Below, in pieces: positions 15,117-29,672 of a stretch of 40,133 nucleotides of DNA (position 1 is its first letter; the number at the start of each line of letters is the position of its first letter). Position numbers and translations under genes: made by a program. Source of the stretch: an uncultured Lachnospiraceae bacterium. Its GTDB lineage: Bacteria > Bacillota > Clostridia > Lachnospirales > Lachnospiraceae. The DNA lies in the NCBI GenBank assembly GCA_946626215.1, contig CAMOUD010000006.1, positions 1 to 40,133 of the forward strand, given 5' to 3'. The notes under the pieces were generated by a model. That model did no database searches. It was given only the letters and a program-made list of their open reading frames with translations, and was not told the DNA's origin.

Positions 15117-16478
15117 ATGAACGAAAAAATCATCCGGCAGAACTGGCCCGAGATCAAGGAACATATCCGGACGGAATACCAGCTTTCCAACATTTCCTTC
15201 AAGACATGGATCGAAGGACTGGACCTTGATTCCGTTTCCGAGGATACGGTCACCATCCGAATTCCTTCCGACAAGCCTTTCATGCTTACCTATATCGAAA
15301 AGAACTATAAGATGCTTTTCCAGATCACCATTACGGAAATGCTGAACCAGGACTATGACATCCGGTTCGTCCTTCAGGGAAGGGAGAGCGTCCCCGCGGA
15401 GCCTGAAAAGAAGCCCTCCTCCTATAACACCAGCGTGGAGAGCGCCGGCCTCAACCCCAAGTACCGGTTCGATACCTTTGTCGTAGGTTCCAACAACAAA
15501 TTCGCCCAGTCTGCCTGTCTGGCCGTGGCGGAATCTCCCGGCCTTGCCTATAATCCCCTTTTCCTCTACGGAGGCGCTGGCCTGGGCAAGACCCATCTGA
15601 TGCATTCCATCGGACACTTTATATTAGAAAGAACGCCGGATAAAAAGATCATCTATGTGACCTCCGAGCAGTTCACCAACGAGGTCATTGAATCCATCCG
15701 GAGCGGCAACGCCAGCTCCATGGCCAGGCTAAGAGACAAGTACCGGACGGTGGACGTCCTTCTGATCGACGACATCCAGTTCATCATCGGCAAGGAAAGT
15801 ACCCAGGAGGAGTTCTTCCATACCTTCAACCAGCTGCACGCCGCCGGCAAGCAGATCGTCCTTTCCTCGGACCGGCCTCCCAAAGAGATGGAGACCCTGG
15901 ATGAACGCTTCCGGTCCCGGTTCGAATGGGGCCTGATCGCCGATATCCAGCCGCCGGACTATGAGACAAGGATGGCCATCCTGAAAAAGAACGCGGAATC
16001 CACCGGCCGTCATCTGGATGACGAGGTCCTGGAATACATAGCCACCAACATCCGGTCCAATATCCGGGAGCTGGAAGGGGCCTTCAACAAGATCATCGCC
16101 TATTCCAGGCTCAATAAGGTGGACGCCAACCTGGAGAATGCCAGGGAGGCCCTCCGGGATATCATTTATCCCGACGCCCAGACCCTGATCACGCCCGAGC
16201 TGATCGCCAACACGGTCTGCGACCACTACGGAGTCCGCCTCTCCAACGTGGCCTCCCGGAAAAAGAACGCGGAATGCGTGGTGCCCCGGCAGATCATCAT
16301 GTTCCTTTGCAGGGAATATACCGACGCGACCCTGGACAGCATCGCCAGGCTCCTGGGCAAAAAGGACCACTCCACCGTCATGCACGGCGTGGATAAGATC
16401 CGGGATGAGCTGCAGTCCAGCGCGGAGCTTCGTGCAAATGTGGATATCATCCTGAAGAAACTGGGGATACCTACCTGA
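15117..16478 (+). CDS. dnaA: Chromosomal replication initiator DnaA
   Basis: A 453-aa AAA+ protein that binds DnaA boxes and melts oriC. Domain I (about 1-80) opens NWPEIKEHIRTEYQLSNISF. After a short linker, domain III has Walker A GGAGLGKTHLMH, Walker B VLLIDDIQF and sensor SSDRPPKEM. Domain IV, the box-binding helix-turn-helix, ends in the signature KDHSTVMHGVDKI. An in-frame stop just upstream fixes this ATG as the earliest ATG. The Shine-Dalgarno site is distant, so translation may be weak, which could be regulatory. Confidence 0.99.
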   Translation: MNEKIIRQNWPEIKEHIRTEYQLSNISFKTWIEGLDLDSVSEDTVTIRIPSDKPFMLTYIEKNYKMLFQITITEMLNQDYDIRFVLQGRESVPAEPEKKPSSYNTSVESAGLNPKYRFDTFVVGSNNKFAQSACLAVAESPGLAYNPLFLYGGAGLGKTHLMHSIGHFILERTPDKKIIYVTSEQFTNEVIESIRSGNASSMARLRDKYRTVDVLLIDDIQFIIGKESTQEEFFHTFNQLHAAGKQIVLSSDRPPKEMETLDERFRSRFEWGLIADIQPPDYETRMAILKKNAESTGRHLDDEVLEYIATNIRSNIRELEGAFNKIIAYSRLNKVDANLENAREALRDIIYPDAQTLITPELIANTVCDHYGVRLSNVASRKKNAECVVPRQIIMFLCREYTDATLDSIARLLGKKDHSTVMHGVDKIRDELQSSAELRANVDIILKKLGIPT

Positions 16479-16595
16479 GCCCCTGCCGGCTCATTCCTGA
16501 CCACTGCGAAAAAGGTGGAAAAAAGCCCCGATTTACACATGAAAAACGCAAGGCTGTAAACAGGTTTTCAATCGGCCGTCATTCGGCCGTATTCA

Positions 16596-16624
16596 TTGTA
16601 AAACCGGGCAAAAACGACTATAAT
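16596..16624 (+). promoter_or_regulatory. Candidate dnaN promoter
   Basis: TTGTAA, 17-bp spacer, TATAAT in the 272-bp dnaA-dnaN gap. It gives a leader of about 120 nt. The rest of the gap holds a short tandem CGGCCGT repeat near 16574-16590 and no clear DnaA boxes. Confidence 0.7.
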
Positions 16625-16750
16625 GGAAATGAGGCCTTCCACAAATCAACAGGCCTTATTAAGAAAGAAGACTATCTTCCCTTATCAGAAAGCGCGCACG
16701 CGAGGGAAGAAGACAAGGGAATAAGTCCCTGAAAGGACAGATACATACCT

Positions 16751-17857
16751 ATGAAACTGCAGATCGCAAAAGCCAGTCTCCTGGAGGGGATCCAGATCGT
16801 CTCCAGGGCAGTCCCTTCCAAGACGACCATGCCCATCCTGGAATGCATCCTGATCGACGCTTCCGGACTGGATATCCGTCTGATCGCCAACGACATGGAG
16901 CTTGGCATCCAGACCCTTGTTCCCGGCATGATCCTGGAAAAGGGCATCGTCGCCATTGACGCCCAGATCTTTGCCAACATCGTCCGCAAGCTTCCGGACG
17001 CGGACGTCACCCTGACGGTCACAGGCGAAAAGGTCCAGATCAACTGTCAGAAGGCCAGGTTCAATATCCCGGGCCACGACGGTTCCGACTTTGTCTATCT
17101 GCCCGCTGTGGAAAGAAAAGAGGAGATCCGGATCACCCAGTACTCTCTGAGAGAGATGATCAACCGGACCATCTTTTCCATTTCCGGCAATGAGACCAGC
17201 GGCATGATGACCGGCGAGCTCATGGAGATCCGGGGAAATACCATGCGGATCGTGGCCCTGGACGGCCACAGGATCGCCATCCGGAACGTGGAACTGAATG
17301 AATCCTATGAGGACCGCAAGGCCATCATTCCCGGCAAGGCCCTGAATGAGATCAGCAAGATCCTGTCCGGCGATACCGAAAAGATGGTCAGCATCTTCTT
17401 TACCGACAGGCATGTCCTCTTTTCCTTCGAGGATACCATCGTGGTATCCCGTCTCATGGAGGGAGAATACTACCGGATCGACCGGATGCTGTCCACCTCC
17501 TATGTGACCAGGTTCTCGGTCCAGAGAAAGGAGCTCCTTTCCTGCATCGACCGGGCTACCCTGCTGGTCAAGGAAGAGGATAAGAAGCCGGTCATCCTGA
17601 TGATCACCGATGAAACGGTGGAACTGAAGATCAATACTGCCATGGGCAGCCTGGATGAGGTCATCGAGATCACCAAGGAAGGCCCGGACCTGAACATCGG
17701 CTTCAATCCCCGTTTCCTGATCGACGCCCTCAGGGCCACCGATGATGACGAGATCACCCTGTATCTGGTCAGCGCCAAGGCTCCCTGCTTTATCAGGGAT
17801 GAGGCAGGCCGGTACTGCTATCTCGTGCTTCCCGTAAACTTTATCACCATCGACTGA
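16751..17857 (+). CDS. dnaN: DNA polymerase III beta subunit (sliding clamp)
   Basis: A 368-aa ring-forming processivity clamp that tethers Pol III and recruits ligase, MutS and other partners. Length and three-fold domain pattern are normal. MKLQIAKASLLEGIQIVSRAV opens domain 1, ALDGHRIAIR lies in the middle, and the terminal YLVLPVNF is the usual clamp ending. No tight SD is seen: AAAGGA is about 13 bases upstream. It has its own promoter and probably leads a dnaN-yaaA-recF-gyrB-gyrA transcript. Confidence 0.98.
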   Translation: MKLQIAKASLLEGIQIVSRAVPSKTTMPILECILIDASGLDIRLIANDMELGIQTLVPGMILEKGIVAIDAQIFANIVRKLPDADVTLTVTGEKVQINCQKARFNIPGHDGSDFVYLPAVERKEEIRITQYSLREMINRTIFSISGNETSGMMTGELMEIRGNTMRIVALDGHRIAIRNVELNESYEDRKAIIPGKALNEISKILSGDTEKMVSIFFTDRHVLFSFEDTIVVSRLMEGEYYRIDRMLSTSYVTRFSVQRKELLSCIDRATLLVKEEDKKPVILMITDETVELKINTAMGSLDEVIEITKEGPDLNIGFNPRFLIDALRATDDDEITLYLVSAKAPCFIRDEAGRYCYLVLPVNFITID

Positions 17858-17872
17858 CAAAACGGACCGGAC

Positions 17873-18088
17873 ATGGAAATTACAATCAGGGATGAATTCA
17901 TCAAACTTGGCCAGGCACTGAAGCTGGCCGCGCTGGTCGGCAGCGGCGTCGAGGCCAAGTTCGTGATAGAAGAGGGCCGCGTGCAGGTGAACGGAGAGAC
18001 CGAGACACGGCGCGGCAGAAAACTCAGGGACGGAGATACAGTCTCCTTTGAAGGCAGGACCTTTACGGTCCGGTCCAGGGAGGCCTGA
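17873..18088 (+). CDS. yaaA: S4-domain RNA-binding protein YaaA
   Basis: A 71-aa protein consisting of one S4 RNA-binding domain (FIKLGQALKLAALVGSG...VQVNGETETRRGRKL). The place between dnaN and recF is the conserved one for yaaA/rlbA. The family is linked to ribosome maturation, but its exact task is not established. It is 15 bp after dnaN and 24 bp ahead of recF, so it is co-transcribed. The SD is weak (GGACCGGAC), which suggests coupling to dnaN translation. Confidence 0.92.
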   Translation: MEITIRDEFIKLGQALKLAALVGSGVEAKFVIEEGRVQVNGETETRRGRKLRDGDTVSFEGRTFTVRSREA

Positions 18089-18112
18089 GTCTGTTCCGGG
18101 TTCGGAGCATAC

Positions 18113-21282
<3,170 letters not shown>

Positions 21283-21305
21283 TACGGCTATATTGGAGTA
21301 AACGA

Positions 21306-23804
<2,499 letters not shown>

Positions 23805-23824
23805 GCAGAAAACAGGCATGAAGA

Positions 23825-23858
23825 AAGGCTTCAGATCCGCGAGGGTCTGAAGCCTTTT
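23825..23858 (+). terminator. Rho-independent terminator after gyrA
   Basis: AAGGCTTCAGA pairs with TCTGAAGCCTT around a ten-base loop and runs into TTTT. The A-run before the left arm lets it also work for the converging lipoprotein gene. Confidence 0.9.
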
Positions 23859-23876
23859 GCAGGTAAAGGAAACTGA

Positions 23877-24572
23877 TCAGGGAAGGGAAAACCCCAGCTC
23901 ATGCATGGGGATCAGGCTCCCGTCCGTCAGGCTGTAGGCGTAAAAGAAGGGGTCGTCCGCCCCGCTCTGGTTCTTTACCAGAAATTTGATGAAGATCCGG
24001 GTGGTCTGGCCTTTGGAATTCAGGACAAAGCCCTGGACCTCCGTGCTTCTCAGGGCGTTTTCCGCCCGGACGGAAGGGTTCTGCTCCAGAAAGAGCCGGC
24101 CTGCCTTCTGGCTCAGCTCCGCCCCGTTCAGGCCAGCCCTTTCCAGGGCCTCCTGGCTGGTGACGACATGGCCGGTCTCATTGTCATAGACCAGGGAGTA
24201 GAGGGTATATTCCGTCAGTCCGTCCCGGGTCTCGCAGCTGATCAGGGTGGCCTGGAGGAGAGAGTCATTGATGCTGGCCACATAGGTCTGCAGGGTCATA
24301 TCCCTGTCGGGGTCGGCTCCGGCCGCCATGTAGCGGTCCTCCAGATCCAGGACGATTTCGTTGAGCTGGTCCGCTTCCGAGGGCGTTTCCGAGGATTTGA
24401 CAAAATGGGGCACCTTCATTTCCTGGTCGCCCCGGGTGCCCAGGGAAACGATATCCAGGGTGACAGGGTCCGGTTCCCGGGCCCCGCAGGCGCTCATAAA
24501 CGCCAGCAGGACTGCCAGAAGGGGGATTTTCAGAAGTCCGGTGATTGCGCGCAAATGTTTTTTCCTAAACAT
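23877..24572 (-). CDS. Predicted lipoprotein, possibly DUF4163/DUF3298-like
   Basis: A 231-aa secreted protein. A basic start (MFRKKHLRAI), a hydrophobic stretch and the lipobox MSAC put the lipidated cysteine at residue 29. The mature part contains segments reminiscent of the DUF4163/DUF3298 pair found in PdaC and RsiV-like proteins (VYDNETGHVVTSQEAL then EQNPSV), but the match is by eye only. AAAGGA lies ahead of the ATG. It converges on gyrA and diverges from trmB. The role is unknown, likely envelope-related. Confidence 0.75.
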   Translation of the reverse strand: MFRKKHLRAITGLLKIPLLAVLLAFMSACGAREPDPVTLDIVSLGTRGDQEMKVPHFVKSSETPSEADQLNEIVLDLEDRYMAAGADPDRDMTLQTYVASINDSLLQATLISCETRDGLTEYTLYSLVYDNETGHVVTSQEALERAGLNGAELSQKAGRLFLEQNPSVRAENALRSTEVQGFVLNSKGQTTRIFIKFLVKNQSGADDPFFYAYSLTDGSLIPMHELGFSLP

Positions 24573-24650
24573 GTACCGTTCATCCTTTATTATGACTGAT
24601 CCTGCGGTAAGAGGGGCATGCTGCAGGTACAGGGTCCAATTGCTACATCG

Positions 24651-24682
24651 ATTATACCAAATGCTTCAAAGTATGGTAGAAT
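24651..24682. promoter_or_regulatory. Back-to-back extended -10 elements
   Basis: Leftward TGGTATAAT (24651-24659) faces the lipoprotein gene and rightward TGGTAGAAT (24674-24682) faces trmB. Both have the TGn extension and no good -35. They lie 14 bp apart, so polymerases probably compete. Confidence 0.45.
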
Positions 24683-24743
24683 TATATACTGCCTGATTTT
24701 GAACAGAACATCCGCAGATTCGATTACAGGAGTTTAAGATAGA

Positions 24744-25418
24744 ATGAGACTCAGAAATATACCCGGCGCCCGTGACATCATCGCTGAAAGTCCCTGGATC
24801 GTTCAGGATCCGGAAGAAAAGAAGGGCTGCTGGAAGGAAGTATTTGGAAACGACAAACCTATCCATCTGGAGATCGGGACCGGCAAGGGAAGGTTCATCC
24901 TCCAGCTGGCCCTGGAAAATCCGGACATCAACTATATAGGACTGGAAAAATACTCCAGCGTCCTGATCCGGGCCCTGGAAAAACAGGACGAAGCCCTTCT
25001 TCCCAATCTTTTCTTTATCCGGGGAGACGCGGAGCTGATCACGGCCTATTTCGCGGAGGGAGAGATCGACAGGATCTATCTCAATTTCTCCGATCCCTGG
25101 CCCAAAAAACGCTATGCCAAAAGAAGACTTCCTTCAGGCGCCTACCTGTCCCGCTACAACGTGATCCTTTCCGAGGGCGGCCGGATCGAATTCAAGACCG
25201 ACAACCGGATGCTTTTTGACTACGCGGTGGACGAAGTCCCCGCCAGCCCCTTTCAGATCGCGGAGATCACCTATGACCTGCATGCGGATCCTGTCATGGG
25301 GGCCGGCAATATCATGACCGAGTACGAGGAGCGGTTCTCTGCCAAGGGCAACAAGATCTGCAAGTACATCCTGGTCAGAAAGGAAACAAAGGAAGGGACC
25401 CCGAATGAAGAAGAATAG
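24744..25418 (+). CDS. trmB: tRNA (guanine-46-N7)-methyltransferase
   Basis: A 224-aa SAM-dependent enzyme making m7G46 in the tRNA variable loop. The family blocks are clear: HLEIGTGKGRFILQLA binds SAM, NYIGLEKYSSV follows, and YLNFSDPWPKKRYAKRRL is the catalytic signature. Length is normal. AGGAG lies upstream of the start. Its last 14 bases overlap the next gene, and it leads a six-gene rightward cluster. Confidence 0.97.
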   Translation: MRLRNIPGARDIIAESPWIVQDPEEKKGCWKEVFGNDKPIHLEIGTGKGRFILQLALENPDINYIGLEKYSSVLIRALEKQDEALLPNLFFIRGDAELITAYFAEGEIDRIYLNFSDPWPKKRYAKRRLPSGAYLSRYNVILSEGGRIEFKTDNRMLFDYAVDEVPASPFQIAEITYDLHADPVMGAGNIMTEYEERFSAKGNKICKYILVRKETKEGTPNEEE

Positions 25419-27189
25419 GAAAAGGGGCCTGATGAAAACAGGAGGGATCTGGATCCTGACCCTTCTGATGGCCCTGTGGACGGTCTGTCCGGCCCTGGCC
25501 GCCCAGACTCCTTCTCAGGAGGGGGCAGCGGAGGAAGCGGCGGCCGGGGAGACTTCGGAGTCTTCCGCAGGTTCCACTGCCGCCGCTGCCGCGGAAGAAT
25601 GGCCCGAGGGCCCTGCCGTCAGCGCAGGGGCCGCCATTCTGGTGGAAGCGGATTCCGGCGCCATCCTTTACAGCCTCAACATGCATGACAGGCATTATCC
25701 TGCCAGCATCACCAAGATCCTGACGGCCCTGATCGCCTATGAGAACCTGGAGCCCTCTTCCATGATCCGTCTGACCGACGAAGCGGTCTACAGCGTTCCC
25801 TGGGACGGGACCAACATCGGCATGGATACGGGAGAATCCATCACCATGGAGCAGGCCCTCTACGCCTGCCTGACAGCCTCTGCCAACGAGGTCTCCAACG
25901 GACTGGCCGAAGCCGTATCGGGAAGCCTGTCCGCCTTCGCTGCCAGAATGAATGAAAAGGCCGCCTCTCTGGGCTGCCAGGATTCCAACTTTGTCAACGC
26001 CAACGGCCTGTTCAATGAGAACCATTATACCTCTGCCTATGACATGGCTCAGATCGCCAGGGCCTTTTTTTCCTATGACGATCTCTGCATGGTATCGGGC
26101 ACGGTCCAGTACCACTTCAAGGCCACCCAGACCCAGCCGGATGAATTCTGGATCCGGACCCGCCACAAGATGCTGACGGGAGAGGTCCCCTACGAAGGCG
26201 TGGTCGGCGGCAAGACAGGCTATACGGATGAGGCCAGGAACACCCTGGTGACCTGCGCCAGGCGCGGGAACATGAAGCTGATCTGCGTCGTTCTGGAGGA
26301 GGAGCCCGGCGTCCAGTTCGAGGATACCGCAAAGCTCTTTGACTATGGCTTTGACAACTTCGTCAAGATCCCCGTCAGGGATCTGGAGAACGGGACTGTC
26401 AATCCGGAGGCCGGCTTTATGACCAAGGGCCGGGATGTATACGGGTCCAGCGTGACCCCTCTTTCCATTGATTCCGATGCCTCCGTGGTCCTGCCCGCAG
26501 GGGCCGATGCGGAAAGCCTCCGGTCTGCCATTGTTGGCGCGGATACCTATGTCAATATAAAAAAGACCCTGGCAAAGACCAATGAGATCCGTCTTTCCGG
26601 AATCACCGATCCTGATACCCAGGAGGTACCGGCAGAGGAAGAGCGGAAAGAGGAAGAAACGGAAACGTCCACGGAAACATCCGCGGAGCCTGACGCGTCC
26701 GCGGATCCGTCAGCAGCGGATACATCCGCGTCCGCGGAAGAGGCAGCGGAGGGAGAGACCCTGGCCCGGACCGCGGATACCGGCGAGACGGCCGCTCCGG
26801 CCGCCCAGGTCCCCTATGACGCTGCGGCCGCCGTCAGGTCCTATACCATGGGCGCGGTCCGCTACCGCTACGGAGACAGAGTGGTAGGCTACGCGGATAT
26901 CATCTTCCAGGATTCCTCCGCCGCGGAAAGGGAGAACCGGGAACACCAGGGCTATGAGCCCTCCGGGAACCGGAGCATGCTCGGGAACCTGGTCCATTTT
27001 GGCGCGGGAGGGACCCTGTATCTGAATATCACGGGGATCCTGATCCTGATCCTGGTCCTGGCGGCTGCCGCGATCACGGTCATCATGATCACGTCCTACC
27101 GGGATTATAAAAAACGCATGAAGCAGCGCCGGAAACGCCGGAGGAGAAGAAAATCCAGAAAGGCTGCAGGAAGGCGGACAAATGAATAA
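25405..27189 (+). CDS. Penicillin-binding D,D-carboxypeptidase (DacA/DacF-like), TM-anchored
   Basis: A 594-aa S11 serine peptidase that trims the terminal D-Ala from peptidoglycan stem peptides. A signal peptide (cleavage near ALAAQ) precedes the catalytic domain, with SITK (SxxK nucleophile), SANE (SxN) and GGKTGYT (KTG). A PBP5-C-like beta domain follows, broken by a Glu/Ser/Thr/Ala-rich linker at about residues 395-465. A C-terminal membrane helix (about 545-570) and a very basic cytoplasmic tail end the protein, instead of the usual amphipathic anchor. GGAAGGG supports the start; a second ATG nine codons later is possible. It overlaps trmB and vanW-like genes at either end. Confidence 0.93.
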   Translation: MKKNRKRGLMKTGGIWILTLLMALWTVCPALAAQTPSQEGAAEEAAAGETSESSAGSTAAAAAEEWPEGPAVSAGAAILVEADSGAILYSLNMHDRHYPASITKILTALIAYENLEPSSMIRLTDEAVYSVPWDGTNIGMDTGESITMEQALYACLTASANEVSNGLAEAVSGSLSAFAARMNEKAASLGCQDSNFVNANGLFNENHYTSAYDMAQIARAFFSYDDLCMVSGTVQYHFKATQTQPDEFWIRTRHKMLTGEVPYEGVVGGKTGYTDEARNTLVTCARRGNMKLICVVLEEEPGVQFEDTAKLFDYGFDNFVKIPVRDLENGTVNPEAGFMTKGRDVYGSSVTPLSIDSDASVVLPAGADAESLRSAIVGADTYVNIKKTLAKTNEIRLSGITDPDTQEVPAEEERKEEETETSTETSAEPDASADPSAADTSASAEEAAEGETLARTADTGETAAPAAQVPYDAAAAVRSYTMGAVRYRYGDRVVGYADIIFQDSSAAERENREHQGYEPSGNRSMLGNLVHFGAGGTLYLNITGILILILVLAAAAITVIMITSYRDYKKRMKQRRKRRRRRKSRKAAGRRTNE

Positions 27190-28684
27190 AAAGGAAGTAA
27201 GCGGGCAGAAAAAAGAGATGCCCAGGCTCCTCCTGCGGGCGGGCTGCGCCCTGCTCCTGGCAGCGGTCCTGTATCCCGCGGCCCCTGCCAGGGCCCGGGA
27301 GGGAGTCCTGGCCCATCCGGACCATACCATAGCGGAGGGCGTTTCCATAGGCGGAGAGGATGTCTCCGGCATGACGGAAGAGGAGGCCCTCGCCTATCTG
27401 GAAGACCTGGCCCGGGAGGCGGGCGGCCAGACCCTGACCCTGCAGGGGGAGGAAGAGGACCAGAAAAAGGACTTCCGCATGGAGGATCTGGGCTATGCCT
27501 GGACCAATCCGGAGGTCATTGACGAGGCCGGGAGCCTGGGGCACGGGAAGAATATCCTGACCAGGTTCCGGGAGACCTCAGATCTGGTCCGGGAGCCCAG
27601 AGACTTTTCCATGGGCTTTGATTTTGACCGGGAGGCCATTCTTTCCGTCATTCAAAAGGACTGCGCCTCCTTCGACCAGGACGTTGTCAACGGAAGGATC
27701 GAAAGAAAAGAGGAGGGGGCCGTCTATGTTCCGGGCCAGCCCGGATATGAAGTGAAGGCGGAAGCCTCCGCGGACCGGGTCTACGCCTACCTGACAAGTG
27801 ACTGGGACGGAAGGTCCCCCGCCGTCAGAAAGCTGGAGATCGAGGTCACTCCCTACAAGGGAACGGAAGAGGAGATCGGCATGTGCACGGACCTCCTGGG
27901 CCGCTACACCACCTATTTCTCCCAGGGAGACTATTCCAGGTGCCGGAACATAGAGAACGGCTGCTCTCTGGCCTCGGATGAGATCCTGATGCCGGGCGAT
28001 ACCTTTTCGGTCCTGGACCACCTGACTCCCTTCGAGGAAAGCAACGGCTACTATTACGCCGGCTCCTATCTCAACAATGAAGTCGTCCAGAGCCTGGGCG
28101 GCGGCATCTGCCAGGTCTCCACGACCCTCTACAATGCCGTGATCCGGGCGGAGCTGGAGGTCCTGGAGAGGAAGAACCATTCCCTGATGGTCGGCTATGT
28201 GGAGCCCTCCATGGACGCGGCCATAGCCGAATCGGCCGGCATGGATATGAAGTTCAAAAATGACCTGAACTATCCTGTCTATATCTGGGGCCAGGCCGGA
28301 GGCGGCGCCATTACCTTTGAGATCTACGGAAAAGAGGAAAGGAGCAGCGACCGGGAGATCAGCTTTTACAGCCAGGTCCTGAGCTGGACCTATCCCAACA
28401 AGACCTATGAGCCGGTCTCTTCCATGTCCCTGGGCTCCAGGAGCACGGAGAGCGGCCATACAGGCTGCAGGGCCCAGCTGATCAAGGTCGTAAAGGAAAA
28501 GGGAGAGGTGGTCTCCAGCGAAGTCTTCAATGACAGCAACTACGCCATGACCCCCACCAAGATCAAGATCGGGACCGGCGGGAACAATTCCTCCGGCCTT
28601 ATCAGCGCCATCCGGTCGGGAAACGAAGGAAGCATTTCCTCTCAGATCAGCAAGATCAAAAACAAGAACAAGAAAAAGAAATAA
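27182..28684 (+). CDS. VanW family protein with peptidoglycan-binding-like domain
   Basis: A 500-aa exported wall-associated protein. An N-terminal hydrophobic signal (about 18-37) is followed by the segment SIGGEDVSGMTEEEALAYL, typical of the PG_binding_4 module. The VanW domain has GDTFSVLDHLTPFEESNGY, GGGICQVSTTLYNAV and NHSLMVGYVEPS. The tail is Ser/Gly/Lys-rich (KNKNKKKK). VanW occurs in some vancomycin-resistance clusters, but its reaction is unknown and this copy sits in a housekeeping cluster with no van ligase genes, so resistance should not be inferred. It overlaps the carboxypeptidase gene by 8 bp. Confidence 0.92.
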   Translation: MNKKEVSGQKKEMPRLLLRAGCALLLAAVLYPAAPARAREGVLAHPDHTIAEGVSIGGEDVSGMTEEEALAYLEDLAREAGGQTLTLQGEEEDQKKDFRMEDLGYAWTNPEVIDEAGSLGHGKNILTRFRETSDLVREPRDFSMGFDFDREAILSVIQKDCASFDQDVVNGRIERKEEGAVYVPGQPGYEVKAEASADRVYAYLTSDWDGRSPAVRKLEIEVTPYKGTEEEIGMCTDLLGRYTTYFSQGDYSRCRNIENGCSLASDEILMPGDTFSVLDHLTPFEESNGYYYAGSYLNNEVVQSLGGGICQVSTTLYNAVIRAELEVLERKNHSLMVGYVEPSMDAAIAESAGMDMKFKNDLNYPVYIWGQAGGGAITFEIYGKEERSSDREISFYSQVLSWTYPNKTYEPVSSMSLGSRSTESGHTGCRAQLIKVVKEKGEVVSSEVFNDSNYAMTPTKIKIGTGGNNSSGLISAIRSGNEGSISSQISKIKNKNKKKK

Positions 28685-28688
28685 GACT

Positions 28689-29642
28689 ATGAAGCTCAGG
28701 ACCGGCAAGATCGGCAGGACAGTCCTGGACCGATCCGTCTACAAAAGAATAGAGTCCCCCCTCAGGGGAGAGGACGGGATCCCGGCGGACCCTGAAGGAC
28801 GGGTGGCCGTGACCGCGGACCCTGTTACCCTGGGAGGCAGCCGGGCCGGAGAGCTGAGCGTATACGCCGCCATCGGAGACCTGGCCTCCCTGGGAGCCAG
28901 ACCGACCCGTTTCATGCCGGTCATCCTTCTGCCTGAGGACAGTGAGGAGAGCCTTCTCCGGGAGATCATGGACCAGATCCAGAGGGTCTGCCGGACAGAA
29001 GGAATCCGGATCTCAGGCGGACATACCGAGGTGACCCGGGCTGTCAGTCAGCCCCTGGTGATCGGGACCGGGATCGGAACCGTCTTTGCTCCCAGAAGGC
29101 CGGACCTTTTCGGACCGGGAGATTCGGTCCTTATGACCAAATGGGCCGGCCTGGAGGGCACCTACATCCTCTCCATGGACAGGGAAAAGGTCCTGAAGGA
29201 CCGGTTCCCGGTGGCCATGGTGGAAAGGACAAGGAAGTATTATGAATGGCTGAGCGTGACCCGTGACGCGGCTGCCGCAGCCATGTCCGGTGACTGTCTG
29301 ATGCATGACTGCTCGGACGGCGGCATCTTTGCCGCCCTCTGGAGCCTGGCTGACATCACAGGTACCGGACTTTCCATAGACCTGGCCCGGATCCCCTTAA
29401 GGCAGGAGACCATTGAATACAGCGAGTATCTGGGCCTGCATCCTTACAGGATGGCATCGGGCGGGAGCCTGCTTGTCGTGACCTCCCATCCGGAGGCTGC
29501 CCTGGCCTGCCTGCGGGAGGCCGGGATCCCGGCAGTCCGGATCGGACAGCTGACAGAGGGAAAGGCAAGGGTCCTGGTGAACGGAGACGATACCAGCTGC
29601 CTGGACCTTCCCGGCCCGGATGCCCTGACCGGCGTACTGTAA
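28689..29642 (+). CDS. AIR synthase-related protein (HypE/PurM fold)
   Basis: A 317-aa protein of the PurM/HypE/SelD/ThiL superfamily of ATP-using enzymes. The N-terminal half has the metal-ATP motif region (VTADPVTLGGSRAGELSVYAAIGDLASLGARP) and SGGHTEVT. The C-terminal half has HDCSDGGIFAALWSLADITG and the glycine-rich ASGGSLLVV. The HypE C-terminal cysteine motif (PRIC) is absent, so it is not a hydrogenase maturation HypE in the strict sense. The substrate is unknown. It follows the VanW gene by 4 bp with a weak SD and precedes an Lrp regulator. Confidence 0.85.
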   Translation: MKLRTGKIGRTVLDRSVYKRIESPLRGEDGIPADPEGRVAVTADPVTLGGSRAGELSVYAAIGDLASLGARPTRFMPVILLPEDSEESLLREIMDQIQRVCRTEGIRISGGHTEVTRAVSQPLVIGTGIGTVFAPRRPDLFGPGDSVLMTKWAGLEGTYILSMDREKVLKDRFPVAMVERTRKYYEWLSVTRDAAAAAMSGDCLMHDCSDGGIFAALWSLADITGTGLSIDLARIPLRQETIEYSEYLGLHPYRMASGGSLLVVTSHPEAALACLREAGIPAVRIGQLTEGKARVLVNGDDTSCLDLPGPDALTGVL

Positions 29643-29672
29643 ACCAAGATAGAGAGAGAGGATTGAAATACA

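Noticed and set aside
16570-16595. Tandem CGGCCGT motif between dnaA and dnaN as an origin element
   Set aside because: Only two short copies, no DnaA-box resemblance, and no AT-rich partner nearby.
27182-28684. VanW as a vancomycin-resistance gene
   Set aside because: No vanA-like ligase, vanH, vanX or vanRS genes are nearby, and VanW domains are common in Clostridia housekeeping clusters.
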